Positions 9,579-18,774 are shown, numbered from the stretch's first letter. The stretch: 64,000 nucleotides of DNA from Planctomycetota bacterium (GCA_022600195.1 JAHZKX010000026.1:62001-126000), one strand, 5' to 3'. Notes: generated from the sequence alone by a model not told the origin. Numbers and translations: made by a program.

Positions 9579-9819
9579 GTGCGCGGTGTGGTTTCTCTAA
9601 TCGCTGTTGGGCGAGCCAACGGTGACACCTGGCTGTTAGAAGTTGGGAAAAAGTACTACCACGAAAAACACGAAAAGTATTGAGTCGGGTGGCCTCGAAT
9701 GAAATTCGGGGTTGTTGTTTAACAACAGAAAACTGTCAGGAAATATGGTCGATTGAGATAGAAAGAATCGATCTCTCATTAACGAAAACAGGACACTCTC
9801 TATTGATTGTTCTGCTGTT

Positions 9820-9872
9820 CTGTCAGATTCCTGCTTGCTGCGCTCGGCCCGAATAGCATTCGGGCCTACCCC
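9820..9872. repeat. Degenerate intergenic repeat, left copy
   Basis: The stretch starting ctgtcagattcctgcttgct matches 10563-10615 at roughly three quarters of positions. It contains a perfect 9-bp hairpin, ggcccgaat/attcgggcc at 9846-9866, that overlaps the stop codon of the orphan gene. The two copies lie in direct orientation on either side of that gene. Confidence 0.6.
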
Positions 9873-10405
9873 TGTTGATCACTTTCTAATTCGTTCAATA
9901 AGTTAACCATATTTGATTCATTAGCATAATACGTTGTCCTTTCAATCGCGTCGGCTAAATATGGTTTCATTTTTTGCAGCCAGTCTGGTCGAGCTTGAAT
10001 CACGTGCCAACAGAATGCATCAACTTCCCGGAAGCACTCATCATATATCAGGTCTTCAATAGCCTTGATGATTGGCTCTTCATTCAGAGTGAAAACAGCT
10101 GATAAAGCTGGCTTATATACTGGGTGATTTAAATCGACCAGTAATTCTAGCAGTTGGCGAGCACACTTATCGGCAGTGGGAGAACCTATATGCTCAATCA
10201 CGCTCACAATGCCAATATCGTATTTTGTTAGTTGAATTTTTCTGATCGAATTAATTACTTCATACGGATGTTGGCAAAGCCAGTTTTGAATGGAGAGTAT
10301 TTTCTCATCTTTGCCTTCGTGAGAATTGCCGTCATCGCATGACATAAACAATGTTTGAAGTGCTTGAGTTTTTTTCTGAGCTTCTTCGTCAATATTATTT
10401 ATCAC
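9866..10405 (-). CDS. Hypothetical helical protein
   Basis: A 179-residue soluble, largely helical protein with no signal peptide or membrane segment. It has a weak HEAT-like rhythm (IVSVIEHIGSPTADKCARQLLELLVDL, split by Pro at VYKPALSAV). I do not recognise the family. The start at 10405 is GTG; an in-frame ATG lies at 10343-10345. It is AT-richer than neighbouring genes and is bracketed by two copies of a degenerate intergenic repeat, suggesting an accessory gene. A role in immunity, SMI1-like or otherwise, cannot be supported from the sequence. Confidence 0.6.
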   Translation of the reverse strand: MINNIDEEAQKKTQALQTLFMSCDDGNSHEGKDEKILSIQNWLCQHPYEVINSIRKIQLTKYDIGIVSVIEHIGSPTADKCARQLLELLVDLNHPVYKPALSAVFTLNEEPIIKAIEDLIYDECFREVDAFCWHVIQARPDWLQKMKPYLADAIERTTYYANESNMVNLLNELESDQQG

Positions 10406-10813
10406 GGCTGGGTGACCTGTATTCTAAAGTCGGATCGCTTCGAATGAACTTCGAAGTCGTCTTCAGGGGATAGGAAGCTATTAATGTGTTCGTCTGAATG
10501 TTAATTCATCTCTCAATCTCTGTCGAACTGAAAATCGGATCTTTGTGGATCGTTCTATTTCACTGTCAGATCCCTGCTCGCTGCGATTGGTCCTGATTTT
10601 ATTCGGGCTTATCTCTTTTTCTGATGTATTCCTGTGTTGCCAGTCCATTTTTCGTTACCCTAGGGGGTGCTCCTGGTGATGCACTTTCTGACGGTAGTCA
10701 GTTCGGCATCCGTTTGGTTTATTTTGTTTCTGGAACCTTTGTTTGCTCTACTCACTTCAACCCAAATGAGAATTGTCGGGTTGAGTAATTTTTTCAATTA
10801 TGGAGACCTTACC
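10406..10813. other. Intergenic region with repeat copy
   Basis: About 408 bases without a convincing gene. It holds the right-hand copy of the degenerate repeat (10563-10615). An open GTG frame from 10667 runs into the DUF4198 gene but lacks a ribosome site, so I read it as noncoding. Other short matches to the 9.66-9.82 kb spacer (a cctcgaatgaaattcggg-like string near 10438) suggest both spacers descend from one repeat family. Confidence 0.45.
10563..10615. repeat. Degenerate intergenic repeat, right copy
   Basis: Direct-orientation partner of 9820-9872. The hairpin seen in the left copy is eroded here (ttggtcctgat/attcgggct), so this copy looks older or no longer under constraint. Confidence 0.55.
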
Positions 10814-11545
10814 ATGCTTCGAAAAATCTCATTAGCCTGTGCGATCAATCTTGCCGTATTATTCTCATCGGCGTCGGCCCATTATCTATGGATCAATGTC
10901 GATACAAAATCTGGCGATCGGGGTACAGCCAACTTGTTTTTCGAAGGGGGGCCCGGTCCCGGTGATGGTAAATATTTAGATCCCTTCATCGAACGAGGTA
11001 CCACCTGGGTTCATACAATTAAAAACAATAAACCGATACCGTTGAAAATGTCGGTTGTCAAAAAACCTGGCAAGCGTTGGTTAGCAAGCGAGCTGCAAGT
11101 TTCTGCTCCGCGAAGCATCGACAGTTTCTGCAAATGGGGCGTTTACCGTTATGGCAAAACCGATGTGCTGTTGCACTATTACGGCAAGCACATTGAAGCG
11201 GATTCGTTAAAAGACAAAAACTCATTGGCGCGGGCCAGGCAATTAGACCTGGATATCGTACCAACGTTTTCAGATGATAGCGTAGAAATTCAAGTTCTCT
11301 GGAAAGGTAAGCCGGCTGCCGGGCGTCCGTTTAAATTACGGGGCGCCGGCGGGTTGAATAAGAATCTCACCACCGACGAAGAGGGCCGCGTGCGTTTCAA
11401 GCCGTTGGCCAGTGGTTTTCATTCGATGAGAACCAGCGTCGATGAACCAGAGCACAGCGGTACTTTTGAAGGAAAAGAGCACGACATCGCCCGGCATCAT
11501 AGTTCATTGACAGTGAACCTAACTGTCGCGAAAAAAAGCAATTAA
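10814..11545 (+). CDS. Secreted DUF4198-type protein
   Basis: A 243-residue exported protein of the DUF4198/COG5266 type, often annotated as a nickel-uptake-associated periplasmic protein. The start at ATG 10814 has TGGAGA upstream. It opens with a clean signal peptide (MLRKISLACAINLAVLF, cleavage at SASA) directly before the hallmark HYLWINVD. Later features are GKHIEADS, an Ig-like stretch (VEIQVLWKGKPAAGRPFKL), the TDEEGRVRFKPL turn found in carboxypeptidase-regulatory-like folds, and a His-rich tail (HSGTFEGKEHDIARHHSS). The His residues fit metal binding, but the transported ion is unproven. No transporter genes lie beside it. Confidence 0.8.
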   Translation: MLRKISLACAINLAVLFSSASAHYLWINVDTKSGDRGTANLFFEGGPGPGDGKYLDPFIERGTTWVHTIKNNKPIPLKMSVVKKPGKRWLASELQVSAPRSIDSFCKWGVYRYGKTDVLLHYYGKHIEADSLKDKNSLARARQLDLDIVPTFSDDSVEIQVLWKGKPAAGRPFKLRGAGGLNKNLTTDEEGRVRFKPLASGFHSMRTSVDEPEHSGTFEGKEHDIARHHSSLTVNLTVAKKSN

Positions 11546-11964
11546 CGCCACGACTGTAACATCCAGTCCTGACCTCGTTATTGTCTCTCCTCTTTATTGT
11601 TCTGATCGGCGTAGAGGACGTAGATGTGAGCGTTGCTATCGTTCGCGAGCGTGAGGCGAAGCTGGAGTGAATCAAATAGTGGAAAACGGGATTGCTCATG
11701 GAGACGATCTGCGCAGAACACACGCTGACCTATGGAAAACGCTCCAATTGGCCCCTTCCCGGATCGCTCGGGTTGGAAGACGGGAAAAATGTCAACAAAT
11801 ACATACACGTTAGCCTTTGGGGAGGTGGTGGCGTTACAATATCGAAGGTTACGAGTCTGGATCGGTTCCAGGCTCAACCCATATGGGAAATCCCGGCTAG
11901 TGATGATCGCTGTGCGCAACTATAGCCTGTTTCGATGACAGCCGATCTCCCAAAGAGGACACGC
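11546..11964. other. Intergenic region carrying a gene relic
   Basis: About 419 bases between two plus-strand genes. It contains the 61-bp relic listed at 11600-11660. Otherwise short overlapping open frames on both strands show no ribosome sites or family resemblance. AGAGG at 11954-11958 serves the next gene. Confidence 0.5.
11600..11660 (-). pseudogene. Relic of a paralogue of the GH43/32-like gene
   Basis: This 61-bp stretch matches the 3' end of the GH43/32-like gene (13025-13085) at 55 of 61 positions, in the same orientation. Translated on the minus strand it gives LTLANDSNAHIYVLYADQN against VTLAKDSNAHIYALYADQN. The stop codon is not conserved, so the frame runs on eight codons. Upstream the similarity fades at once, and no other part of the enzyme is present. 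Confidence 0.65.
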
Positions 11965-12846
11965 ATGCACGCTGAATTGAGATGTCTCGCAATTCTATCG
12001 CTATTGGCCTGCGTGGGGTGCGGCCCGGCTACATCCAAAGAACCCGATGGGCCTTTGCAGTTGCATCTCGCGTCGAACGAGGATGGCAGTCTCAAACAGG
12101 TGACCCTCAACGGGCAGAACATTGGCAATGATGACAACTCGTTTCGAAAATTCGAGAGTGCCGTTGCAGAATTCACCCAGAACAAGGCGAGAGCAGAGGC
12201 TAGCGAATGGATGGTTGATATCGAGGCCGACGAACAGCTCCGGTTTGAGTTTGTCCATCGCGCAATCGCTTTATGCGCCGGTCATCATGACGAGAAAACG
12301 GAAGAATGGGTTAACCGAATTAAGAAAGTCCGACTGGTCATGCCGGAGTCAGATTCCAAACCCGCTGCCCCGCGTGAGTTTTTCATTCACGTCCCACCAC
12401 AGAGGGGCACCCCGTCCAATGGTACCTTTCCTGATATCGAGGTGCGATTGACGGCGAACGCCGATGGCTCACTAAAGGTGCTGCAGCTGGGACAGGTTAA
12501 GTTGGGAAACGACAATCAGGCATTCGATGGGCTGAATCACGAAATCCTGAAAATTATCGGCAAACCGGGGAATCCGATAATCAAAGACCTCGCAGTCGTG
12601 ATTGATGCCGACATGGCATTGCGATATCAGCACGTCATCCGGGCGGTCAAGGCGTGTAGTGGGCGACCCCACCCCAAAGGATGGATCGTCTACATCGAGA
12701 ATTTGAAATTCACTGGCATCGGAAATACAAGTGACGATCTTCAGTCGCCGGTCCTATTCGAACAGGTTTTGGAAGTCAACGAGCCCAAAAACGGGAAACC
12801 AATAAGAAAGCGGATCGAGGAACCTGCAATCGACATTCCGCGATAA
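11965..12846 (+). CDS. Lipoprotein with two ExbD/TolR-like periplasmic repeats
   Basis: A 293-residue predicted lipoprotein: signal MHAELRCLAILSLLACVGC, with AGAGG 7 bases before ATG 11965. The mature part contains two homologous segments. The first includes NEDGSLKQVTLNGQNIGNDD and EWMVDIEADEQLRFEFVHRAI. The second includes NADGSLKVLQLGQVKLGNDN and DLAVVIDADMALRYQHVIRAVKAC. This V.I.AD..L.Y..V..A pattern is that of the periplasmic domain of ExbD/TolR, which binds peptidoglycan or partners in proton-driven energy transduction. Here the usual single transmembrane anchor is replaced by a lipid anchor and the domain is duplicated. No ExbB or TonB gene is near. The assignment is by pattern only. 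Confidence 0.65.
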   Translation: MHAELRCLAILSLLACVGCGPATSKEPDGPLQLHLASNEDGSLKQVTLNGQNIGNDDNSFRKFESAVAEFTQNKARAEASEWMVDIEADEQLRFEFVHRAIALCAGHHDEKTEEWVNRIKKVRLVMPESDSKPAAPREFFIHVPPQRGTPSNGTFPDIEVRLTANADGSLKVLQLGQVKLGNDNQAFDGLNHEILKIIGKPGNPIIKDLAVVIDADMALRYQHVIRAVKACSGRPHPKGWIVYIENLKFTGIGNTSDDLQSPVLFEQVLEVNEPKNGKPIRKRIEEPAIDIPR

Positions 12847-13020
12847 ACGACGACATACGTCAAATCAAAGCACCGACGGGCCGGCGACGCACCTGCACCG
12901 AATCCCCTCTGACTGCCGATCCGACAGTTGAACCAAGCTGGAAAAAACTCCGCATTTCGCGAACATTGCTGTGAGCGAAATGGGTTTGCGCCCGTGACAA
13001 TGTGGAATAGCACAAGTCGC

Positions 13021-14562
13021 TCAGTTCTGATCGGCGTAGAGCGCGTAAATGTGAGCGTTGCTATCTTTCGCGAGTGTGACGCGAATTGAGAATGGTTCGG
13101 TGAAGGCAATGTCGGCGCTGTTTTTGGTGGGCCAGATGATTTTCTGGCGTGTGCCGTTTCTGTTGAGTTTCGCAGCGTACTTGCCGGAATAGTTGGCGAT
13201 TGGTTTGCCTTGGTCATCGATCAGCTCGACGATCGGCGGGGTTCCGGCATTCGCATGGTCAATATTGGCGATCAGGCGGACTCCCTTCTGTTTGGGATGG
13301 ATCGTGGTGGTGTTAAAAACTGCCTTGGCGCTTTGGTCGACTCGCGATAAATAACCGAAGCCGTCGCGTCGCATCTTCACCACTCCGACGCCGCCACGCG
13401 GTGGGAACTTCGGGGCCACTGTCAGATCCCAGGCTCCGTAGTAGATATAGGTTTCGTCGCCGACATGAGCGAAGCCCTGTCCCTGGAGCAGCCCGCCTAC
13501 GTCCCACTCGCCCACTGCCCCGGCCTTGATGAGCACGTAGTCGCGGATCGGTTCGCGGAAGTGGATGCCATTGTTGCTGATATTGAGGCCGAGATCGATG
13601 ATGCGATCTTTCCACTCGGGACCGCCCCTCCAGATACCGTAGACGCCGAGCAGCACGTTGTTACGATGCCAGACCGACGAGGGTAAATGCGCTTCCTCAT
13701 CTTCGGCGGGTTTACCGGGAATGCCGATGGCGGTGCCGCGCATAAAACCGAACGCGGGTGCCTCCTGCCAATGAATCAGATCTGGCGAGCGGTAGGTTGT
13801 CATCACCCGCCCGGCCACTTTGCCATCAGGCTGATAGACCCAGGGAGTGACCTGTTGACCGGCGAGGTGATACATTCCCTTCCAGCGAAACAGTCCGCCC
13901 TGCTCGAAATGCACAGGTGGCATGGTGCGGTACTCATCTTTGATCTGGCCGTTCTGGAACTCCATCTTCGTCGCACCTCGCCAACGCAACCCGTCTGCGC
14001 TGTAGAACGCGACCGATGTGGCGACGTTTTGCTTTCTCTCGGCCAGACGAGTCTGCACATTCATCATCATCTTGAAGCGGCGTGACGGATCGGGATCGTC
14101 GGCTTCGTGGAGCACGATCAAGTGGATGGTGCAGGCGTCCGGAGGGTCGACGGCGACCAGATTGTTGTTGGTGTTGCCGCGATAATTGACCAGCCCGAGA
14201 TTCGGTTTGGTCCAATGAATGCCGTCGTTACTCTCTGCGTAGGCAACGCGCAGACCTGCGTACGCCCTCTTGAAAACAGTATCATCGAGGGCGACGTACC
14301 AGAGTTTAAATTTTCCTTCGTGCTCGATCATCGAACCGTAGAACTGCACGCCGCCTTCATCGCAAGATCCTTTTTTACCGATGGGGATCAGCGGATTGTT
14401 CGGGTGCTTCTGCGGCGGCGTCATCGTCAGCTTGAGGTTCGATTTCCACGGGATGCTGTGGTCGTCAAAAGAGAACAGGCTGATGTCGTCTTCAGTCGAA
14501 TCTTCCGCATGTACCGAGGCAGTCAGGGTCAGTGCGATCACGAACAGCAGTAAGCGACTCAT
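13021..14562 (-). CDS. Secreted GH43/GH32-like beta-propeller protein
   Basis: A 513-residue exported protein. ATG 14562 is preceded by GGGAGC at 8 bases and starts a good signal peptide (MSRLLLFVIALTLTASVHAE). The body resembles the five-bladed propeller of glycoside hydrolase families 43/32: GVQFYGSMIEHEGKFKLWYVA, RVAYAESNDGIHWTKPNLGL, FYSADGLRWRG, TTYRSPDLIHWQEA and GDETYIYYGAWDL. A C-terminal beta-sandwich (about residues 410-513) ends in AHIYALYADQN. It probably acts on or binds polysaccharide outside the cytoplasm; catalytic acids cannot be fixed by eye. The gene is visibly GC-richer than its neighbours. A 61-bp relic of a paralogue lies 1.4 kb away, beyond the ExbD-like gene. Confidence 0.8.
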   Translation of the reverse strand: MSRLLLFVIALTLTASVHAEDSTEDDISLFSFDDHSIPWKSNLKLTMTPPQKHPNNPLIPIGKKGSCDEGGVQFYGSMIEHEGKFKLWYVALDDTVFKRAYAGLRVAYAESNDGIHWTKPNLGLVNYRGNTNNNLVAVDPPDACTIHLIVLHEADDPDPSRRFKMMMNVQTRLAERKQNVATSVAFYSADGLRWRGATKMEFQNGQIKDEYRTMPPVHFEQGGLFRWKGMYHLAGQQVTPWVYQPDGKVAGRVMTTYRSPDLIHWQEAPAFGFMRGTAIGIPGKPAEDEEAHLPSSVWHRNNVLLGVYGIWRGGPEWKDRIIDLGLNISNNGIHFREPIRDYVLIKAGAVGEWDVGGLLQGQGFAHVGDETYIYYGAWDLTVAPKFPPRGGVGVVKMRRDGFGYLSRVDQSAKAVFNTTTIHPKQKGVRLIANIDHANAGTPPIVELIDDQGKPIANYSGKYAAKLNRNGTRQKIIWPTKNSADIAFTEPFSIRVTLAKDSNAHIYALYADQN

Positions 14563-15502
14563 GGGGTGCTCCCGGGTTGTATTGAACGGCACTATCGATG
14601 TAGGCAGTGACGAACAGAGTGATTTACATTTCAGTGTAACAGTATCCGCAGCATTAGTTTAATGCAGAGTCGGTACAGGTGCTACTCAACGGCCACGCGA
14701 CCTGGGCTGCTCAGAGTATGGAATTGAATGCCGCTCATTCTTTGATTCATCGCTTGCAGTGCTCTCTGTGCACTTACGGATTATCAGCTCGGGCTTTCTG
14801 TGGCTATTGGATATCATTCTTGTTGAATTCGCTGGTGGTTATTCTCGGTTGGGTCGGGGATCTGTGGGTGAATTTTGCATAGTTGATTTTGCTCTGCGTG
14901 ATGACACATGGGTCGCGCCCCTACAAATTACTTGAGGTCAGCCTTACATGATTTGCTTGTTCTCGTTTTCTATTCTGTTTTTGTTACTAACGGCGGCTAG
15001 CGCCGTGCCGCTCAGATATTTGTTGTTGGTGGCTGGTTTGACTGAGGATGATTTTTGTGATCGGCGTGGGGCAGTCAAGTTGAGTATGGTGTTCGAACGG
15101 TGGTTGATAGCTGTCGAACCGTGGTTGAACGATGGTTCAAACGCGTCGAAGCGTGACCGAAGCGTGTCGATAACATACGAGATATTGGGAACCGGTGGCG
15201 ATTTTTCAGGTGAACGTTTTCAAAACAAAGGGACTTTTATAGTAGTGAGAAATTCAGTATTCGCTTTAAGCAGTGTGCAAAAAACTCATCTCGCGCGCGA
15301 CGCTTATAACGCATATTAGGGATGGAAAACGGGGTGTCAATCGGGAATGTTAGAGCACCTGAAAATCGGGAAGAGTGCCGTTTTTGAAAGATTTGAACGG
15401 GTCAAGGCAGAATGTGTTTGCTGAACTGAGAACAGAAGTGAATGGGGATACGTTGTGAACAAAGAGCAGCGATGAAGAGAGTGAGGTCAAATTGAAGGGT
15501 GG
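14563..15502. other. Large gene-poor region
   Basis: About 940 bases without a gene I can support. An open frame at 14948-15319 begins with a hydrophobic run but then passes through low-complexity DNA (GTGGTTGA twice and gaagcgtg-type words at about 15095-15170), and has no ribosome site. A phrase near 14910 (gggtcgcgcccctacaaatt) resembles decayed intergenic repeats. The region ends the five-gene operon. Confidence 0.5.
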
Positions 15503-16789
15503 TTACAAGGCGACTTCGGTTTCATCGGGTGTGGCGAGTTCGGGTAGTTCCTGTTGCATGATTGTGAACATTTCCGCGACTTCAGGTTTGAAAACATCGC
15601 CGATGAGGATATCGACGAGATTCGTTTTGAATTGTGGATATTGGCGAAGGAAAGTGCCAAAGCTGAAGCCGGGAGCGTAGAAGGCATAAACAAGTTTGCG
15701 GAAATTATCGAGTCCATTTCGATAGCCGGGATACCATTGGCTGAGGCGACTGACTGAGAAATCCTGTGCATCGAAGGCATCGTTGATGGCGTCGGCGATG
15801 AGTTCACCAGACTTCAAAGCCAGAAAGACGCCGCTGGAATAAACGGGATCGATGAAGCCAAGCGCATCGCCGGCCAGCATCCAGCCGGGGCCGACCGGTT
15901 GAGTGGTGTGGTAGGAGAAATCTTTTGTCGTCATAAATTCGGTAACGGGTTGGGCCTCGGTCAGACGTCTTTTAATGCCGATGCAGCGTTCGACTTCAGC
16001 ATAGAAAATTTCTTCACTGTTGCCACGTTCTTTGGAGAACATGTAATCCATGTCTCCGGTACAGCCGATGCTGACGACATTATCGGGAAGTGGAATGTAC
16101 CAGAACCAGGAACGTTTTCCTTCGGTTTGTAAAATGAGGGTGGCGCCTTCGTCGATTCCAGAATCACGGTGTGCATTTTTAAAGTGTGCCCAGACGGTCC
16201 CTTTTTTCAATACAGGGTCTGCGACTTTGAGTTTGAGTCGATTGGAGATGAATCCTGTTTGCCCGCTGGCATCCACGACCAGCTTCGCGTGGATGTCGAG
16301 AGTTTCCTTTGAACTGAGTTTCAGTTTGACGCCAGTGACTTGTTCTCCTTCGTTGAGAAGTTCAAGAACCTGGGCTCCGGTTTGGATGGTTGCTCCCTGA
16401 TTGCGGGCATTGTTGACGAGCATCTGATCGAATTCGGCTCTTAAGACCTGCCAGGTTTGGGAGCTTTCATGCTCTTTGTATTTGTTGAAGTAGAAGGGCA
16501 TTGTTTCGGTGCCTTCTTCCGTAACAAACTGGACGCTGAATTTTTTTGGGAAAGCTGTTTGCTTGAGTTGGTCGATGAGTCCGAGGCGTTTTAATTGCCA
16601 ATAGGTTTCGGGTATTAAAGATTCGCCTACGTGGAAGCGTGGAAACCGGGCGCGATCAACGACGAGCACTTTTCGTCCCTGTTCTGCCAGAAGTGCTCCT
16701 ACCGTTGAGCCAGCAGGACCTGCGCCGATTATGATAACATCATATTCCGAATCGAGGTTCGCCTGTTCATTCAGGTTTGTCTGCTTCAT
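15503..16789 (-). CDS. Flavin-dependent halogenase-like FAD enzyme
   Basis: A 428-residue FAD enzyme. The dinucleotide fold is at residues 17-28 (VIIIGAGPAGST), followed by the E-rich VVDRARFPRFHVGES. Two signatures of flavin-dependent halogenases are present: WFWYIP at 228-233 fits WxWxIP, and FIDPVYSSG at 312-320 fits FxxPxxSxG. FPKK at 80-83 is placed where such enzymes carry the lysine that handles hypohalous acid. GWMLAGDALGFIDP is the FAD-ribose region. Related geranylgeranyl-reductase-like oxidoreductases share the fold, so halogenation is a prediction. It is the last gene of a five-gene operon, 57 bases after the chorismate-lyase-like gene, an arrangement pointing to an aromatic substrate. 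AAAGG lies 6 bases before the ATG. Confidence 0.75.
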   Translation of the reverse strand: MKQTNLNEQANLDSEYDVIIIGAGPAGSTVGALLAEQGRKVLVVDRARFPRFHVGESLIPETYWQLKRLGLIDQLKQTAFPKKFSVQFVTEEGTETMPFYFNKYKEHESSQTWQVLRAEFDQMLVNNARNQGATIQTGAQVLELLNEGEQVTGVKLKLSSKETLDIHAKLVVDASGQTGFISNRLKLKVADPVLKKGTVWAHFKNAHRDSGIDEGATLILQTEGKRSWFWYIPLPDNVVSIGCTGDMDYMFSKERGNSEEIFYAEVERCIGIKRRLTEAQPVTEFMTTKDFSYHTTQPVGPGWMLAGDALGFIDPVYSSGVFLALKSGELIADAINDAFDAQDFSVSRLSQWYPGYRNGLDNFRKLVYAFYAPGFSFGTFLRQYPQFKTNLVDILIGDVFKPEVAEMFTIMQQELPELATPDETEVAL

Positions 16790-16846
16790 GAAGGGCCTTT
16801 AGTATTACGAGTCTAAATCTAATTTCGAGCAGCATTTTATTTGGGT

Positions 16847-17443
16847 TTATAGCAGACGCGCGGAAATTTCCAAGAGGTCAATTGCGGGTTGCTGGTTACA
16901 AAAAATAGTTGCCAGACGTCCATAGGTAATTTCGCCTGGCTGAATCTTCATTACTTTGGCCAGTCCGGGGCCTGCGGTAATTCGCAGAACCGCTCCTAAA
17001 TCAACATGACGCAGGACATTGTGATTGATGAGCACCCGTCCCAGCGGGATATCTCCTGCGAGGATTTCGTCCTTGACGGCCTGGGTGACATAATCAAAAT
17101 TGAACCTGACGATTCCAAACTGAACGACATCATCGGTACCCGTTTTGGATAAGAGAATGATTCTACTATAAATATTTTCGTCCAGTCGTTGATCCAGCAC
17201 GGTCACATCAACGGGAGATTGATGATAATCTTCCATTGTCACAGTCATATGATGATTGTGAGCCAGCAGTGTTTTATAGGGGTCTGGCAGTGAGGCTGAG
17301 GAAACGTGTTCCGCCTTTTCAAACAGTGGTTGTTCGTTCGGAAACAATTTGACAAGAGCATCGAGTTCGTCTTGTGGGTTCACTTGAGAATGATTTCTTT
17401 TTGCTGGAGTTGATCTTTCGAGGATGATCGTGGTGAGTTTCAA
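16847..17443 (-). CDS. Chorismate pyruvate-lyase-like protein (DUF98)
   Basis: A 198-residue soluble protein resembling the DUF98/Rv2949c family. Its characterised member removes pyruvate from chorismate to give 4-hydroxybenzoate. The core pattern is visible: [22 protein letters not shown], then [19 protein letters not shown] near 130-150, then [25 protein letters not shown] at the end. In the family the Arg/Leu-Gly stretch and the late Glu bind the product. Length matches the mycobacterial enzyme. The start is TTG at 17443 (or GTG at 17383), with no good ribosome site. It lies only 20 bases after the radical SAM gene, so translation may be coupled. Its position between a radical SAM enzyme and a halogenase-like flavoprotein suggests that it supplies an aromatic acid. 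Confidence 0.7.
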   Translation of the reverse strand: MKLTTIILERSTPAKRNHSQVNPQDELDALVKLFPNEQPLFEKAEHVSSASLPDPYKTLLAHNHHMTVTMEDYHQSPVDVTVLDQRLDENIYSRIILLSKTGTDDVVQFGIVRFNFDYVTQAVKDEILAGDIPLGRVLINHNVLRHVDLGAVLRITAGPGLAKVMKIQPGEITYGRLATIFCNQQPAIDLLEISARLL

Positions 17444-17463
17444 TCAAATACAACGATAAAAAA

Positions 17464-18774
17464 TTATGTGTATCGAACCATGCGGTGTTCTGGTTCGAAG
17501 TATTCTGTCAGTAGGCTGTCGGCCTGAAGGAGGCCTTTGCGTGTGAGTTTTACTTGAGTGTCATCAAAGGTGAGGTAGCCTGCATTTTGCTGATTTTCCA
17601 ATGCTTCGGAAAATTCTTCTGTTAATTTGACGCCGAACTTATCATAAAAAGGCTGAGTCAAAACGCGGCCTTCTTTGAGTTGCAACACAAATTCGCGGAT
17701 GAGACGTTGGTGTTCTGTCGGTTCGAGTGCACGATTGATGGGCAGTTTTCCTGATTCCACCGTTTCCAGATAGTCTTCCAGTCGATCGAGGTTTTGATAA
17801 TGAACGCCTTGCAGATGTCCAAAGGAAGAGACGCCCGTAGCGATGAGATCATTGCCGCGAAATAAGTTATCGCGATAAACGAAGCGATCTGTCTCGGGGT
17901 TTTTCACCAGTTCGTTTCCGCTTGCCAGATGATAACCTTTCGATAGTAGTTTTTCGATGGCTTCATTCATCCAGCGTCGTTTGGTGGCCCAGTTGGCAAT
18001 GGGCGAAGTAATGCCCATCTCTTTGATTTCCTTGGAAATGATCGTGTTGTGTGGTAGTTCCATCTGATAGATGGTGATGTTTTCTGGCGACAGTTCTATT
18101 GCTTTTTCGACAGACTCGGTCCAGTTTTCGTCCGTTTCCCCCATCATGCCTGCAATCAGGTCGATATTGACTTGAGGAAAGCCGACTTGTTGAATCCAGT
18201 CGTATGCCTTGAAGACTTCGGGAGTCAGGTGAGCGCGTCCGTTGGCTTCGAGTAAAGTATCGTTAAAACTTTCGATGCCCAATGAGATGCGTGTAATACC
18301 GATTTCTTTGAGTGTTTGCACTTTTTCAAGATTGAGTGTGCCCGGCTCACATTCAAAAGTGACTTCCTGCGCGGTTTCCCATGAGAGCAGGCTGGAGAGT
18401 CGGTCGCGCAGTGAAAGTAATTGTTTGGAGCTTAGGTAGGAAGGAGTTCCCCCGCCGAAATAGGTGAAATCGAGCGTGCGATCTTTAATGGCTTCGACGT
18501 TGCTGAGGAGTTCGAATTCGCGTTCTAGCGCCTGGACATAGCGATCGATGGTTTTGGCGTTCTGTTTTTCATAGACACGGAAATAACAGAATTTGCATCG
18601 TTTGCGGCAGAAGGGGATATGGATATAAAGCCCCATTGGAATACTGGCATCCGGGCTTTGATGCAATACTTCATGAATTCGGGTGACGTATTCCTGTTTC
18701 CACAGTGAAAAAGGAGGGTAGTTCGAAACAAAGTAACTGCCAACTTCGGTTGTACCTGTCGTTTCCAGATCCAT
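17464..18774 (-). CDS. HemN-like radical SAM protein
   Basis: A 436-residue radical SAM enzyme with a HemN-type core: [19 protein letters not shown] at 50-68, the iron-sulfur cysteines being C56, C60 and C63. [30 protein letters not shown] and [17 protein letters not shown] follow. The C-terminal HemN-like domain (about 320-436) contains LKEGRV and [13 protein letters not shown]. The family includes oxygen-independent coproporphyrinogen oxidase, HemW haem chaperones and class C methyltransferases; motifs alone do not separate them. A second, more HemW-like copy exists at 29140-30342, so this one is likely a specialised paralogue serving the operon. It is preceded by the propeller gene (88-base gap) and followed by the chorismate-lyase-like gene (20 bases). 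Confidence 0.85.
   Translation of the reverse strand: MDLETTGTTEVGSYFVSNYPPFSLWKQEYVTRIHEVLHQSPDASIPMGLYIHIPFCRKRCKFCYFRVYEKQNAKTIDRYVQALEREFELLSNVEAIKDRTLDFTYFGGGTPSYLSSKQLLSLRDRLSSLLSWETAQEVTFECEPGTLNLEKVQTLKEIGITRISLGIESFNDTLLEANGRAHLTPEVFKAYDWIQQVGFPQVNIDLIAGMMGETDENWTESVEKAIELSPENITIYQMELPHNTIISKEIKEMGITSPIANWATKRRWMNEAIEKLLSKGYHLASGNELVKNPETDRFVYRDNLFRGNDLIATGVSSFGHLQGVHYQNLDRLEDYLETVESGKLPINRALEPTEHQRLIREFVLQLKEGRVLTQPFYDKFGVKLTEEFSEALENQQNAGYLTFDDTQVKLTRKGLLQADSLLTEYFEPEHRMVRYT

Noticed and set aside
10667-10813. Longer form of the DUF4198 protein starting at GTG 10667
   Set aside because: The added residues are hydrophobic without sense and would bury the proper signal peptide; ATG 10814 has a ribosome site.
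11692-11938. Overlapping short frames on both strands upstream of the ExbD-like gene
   Set aside because: They lack ribosome sites, overlap each other and do not resemble proteins; only the 61-bp relic in this spacer has support.
13021-14592. Long plus-strand frames opposite the GH43/32-like gene
   Set aside because: They are shadows caused by the high GC of this gene; the minus-strand frame has the signal peptide, ribosome site and domain pattern.
14948-15319. Open frame of 123 codons with a hydrophobic start
   Set aside because: No ribosome site. The frame crosses low-complexity repeats, and its residues show no domain pattern.
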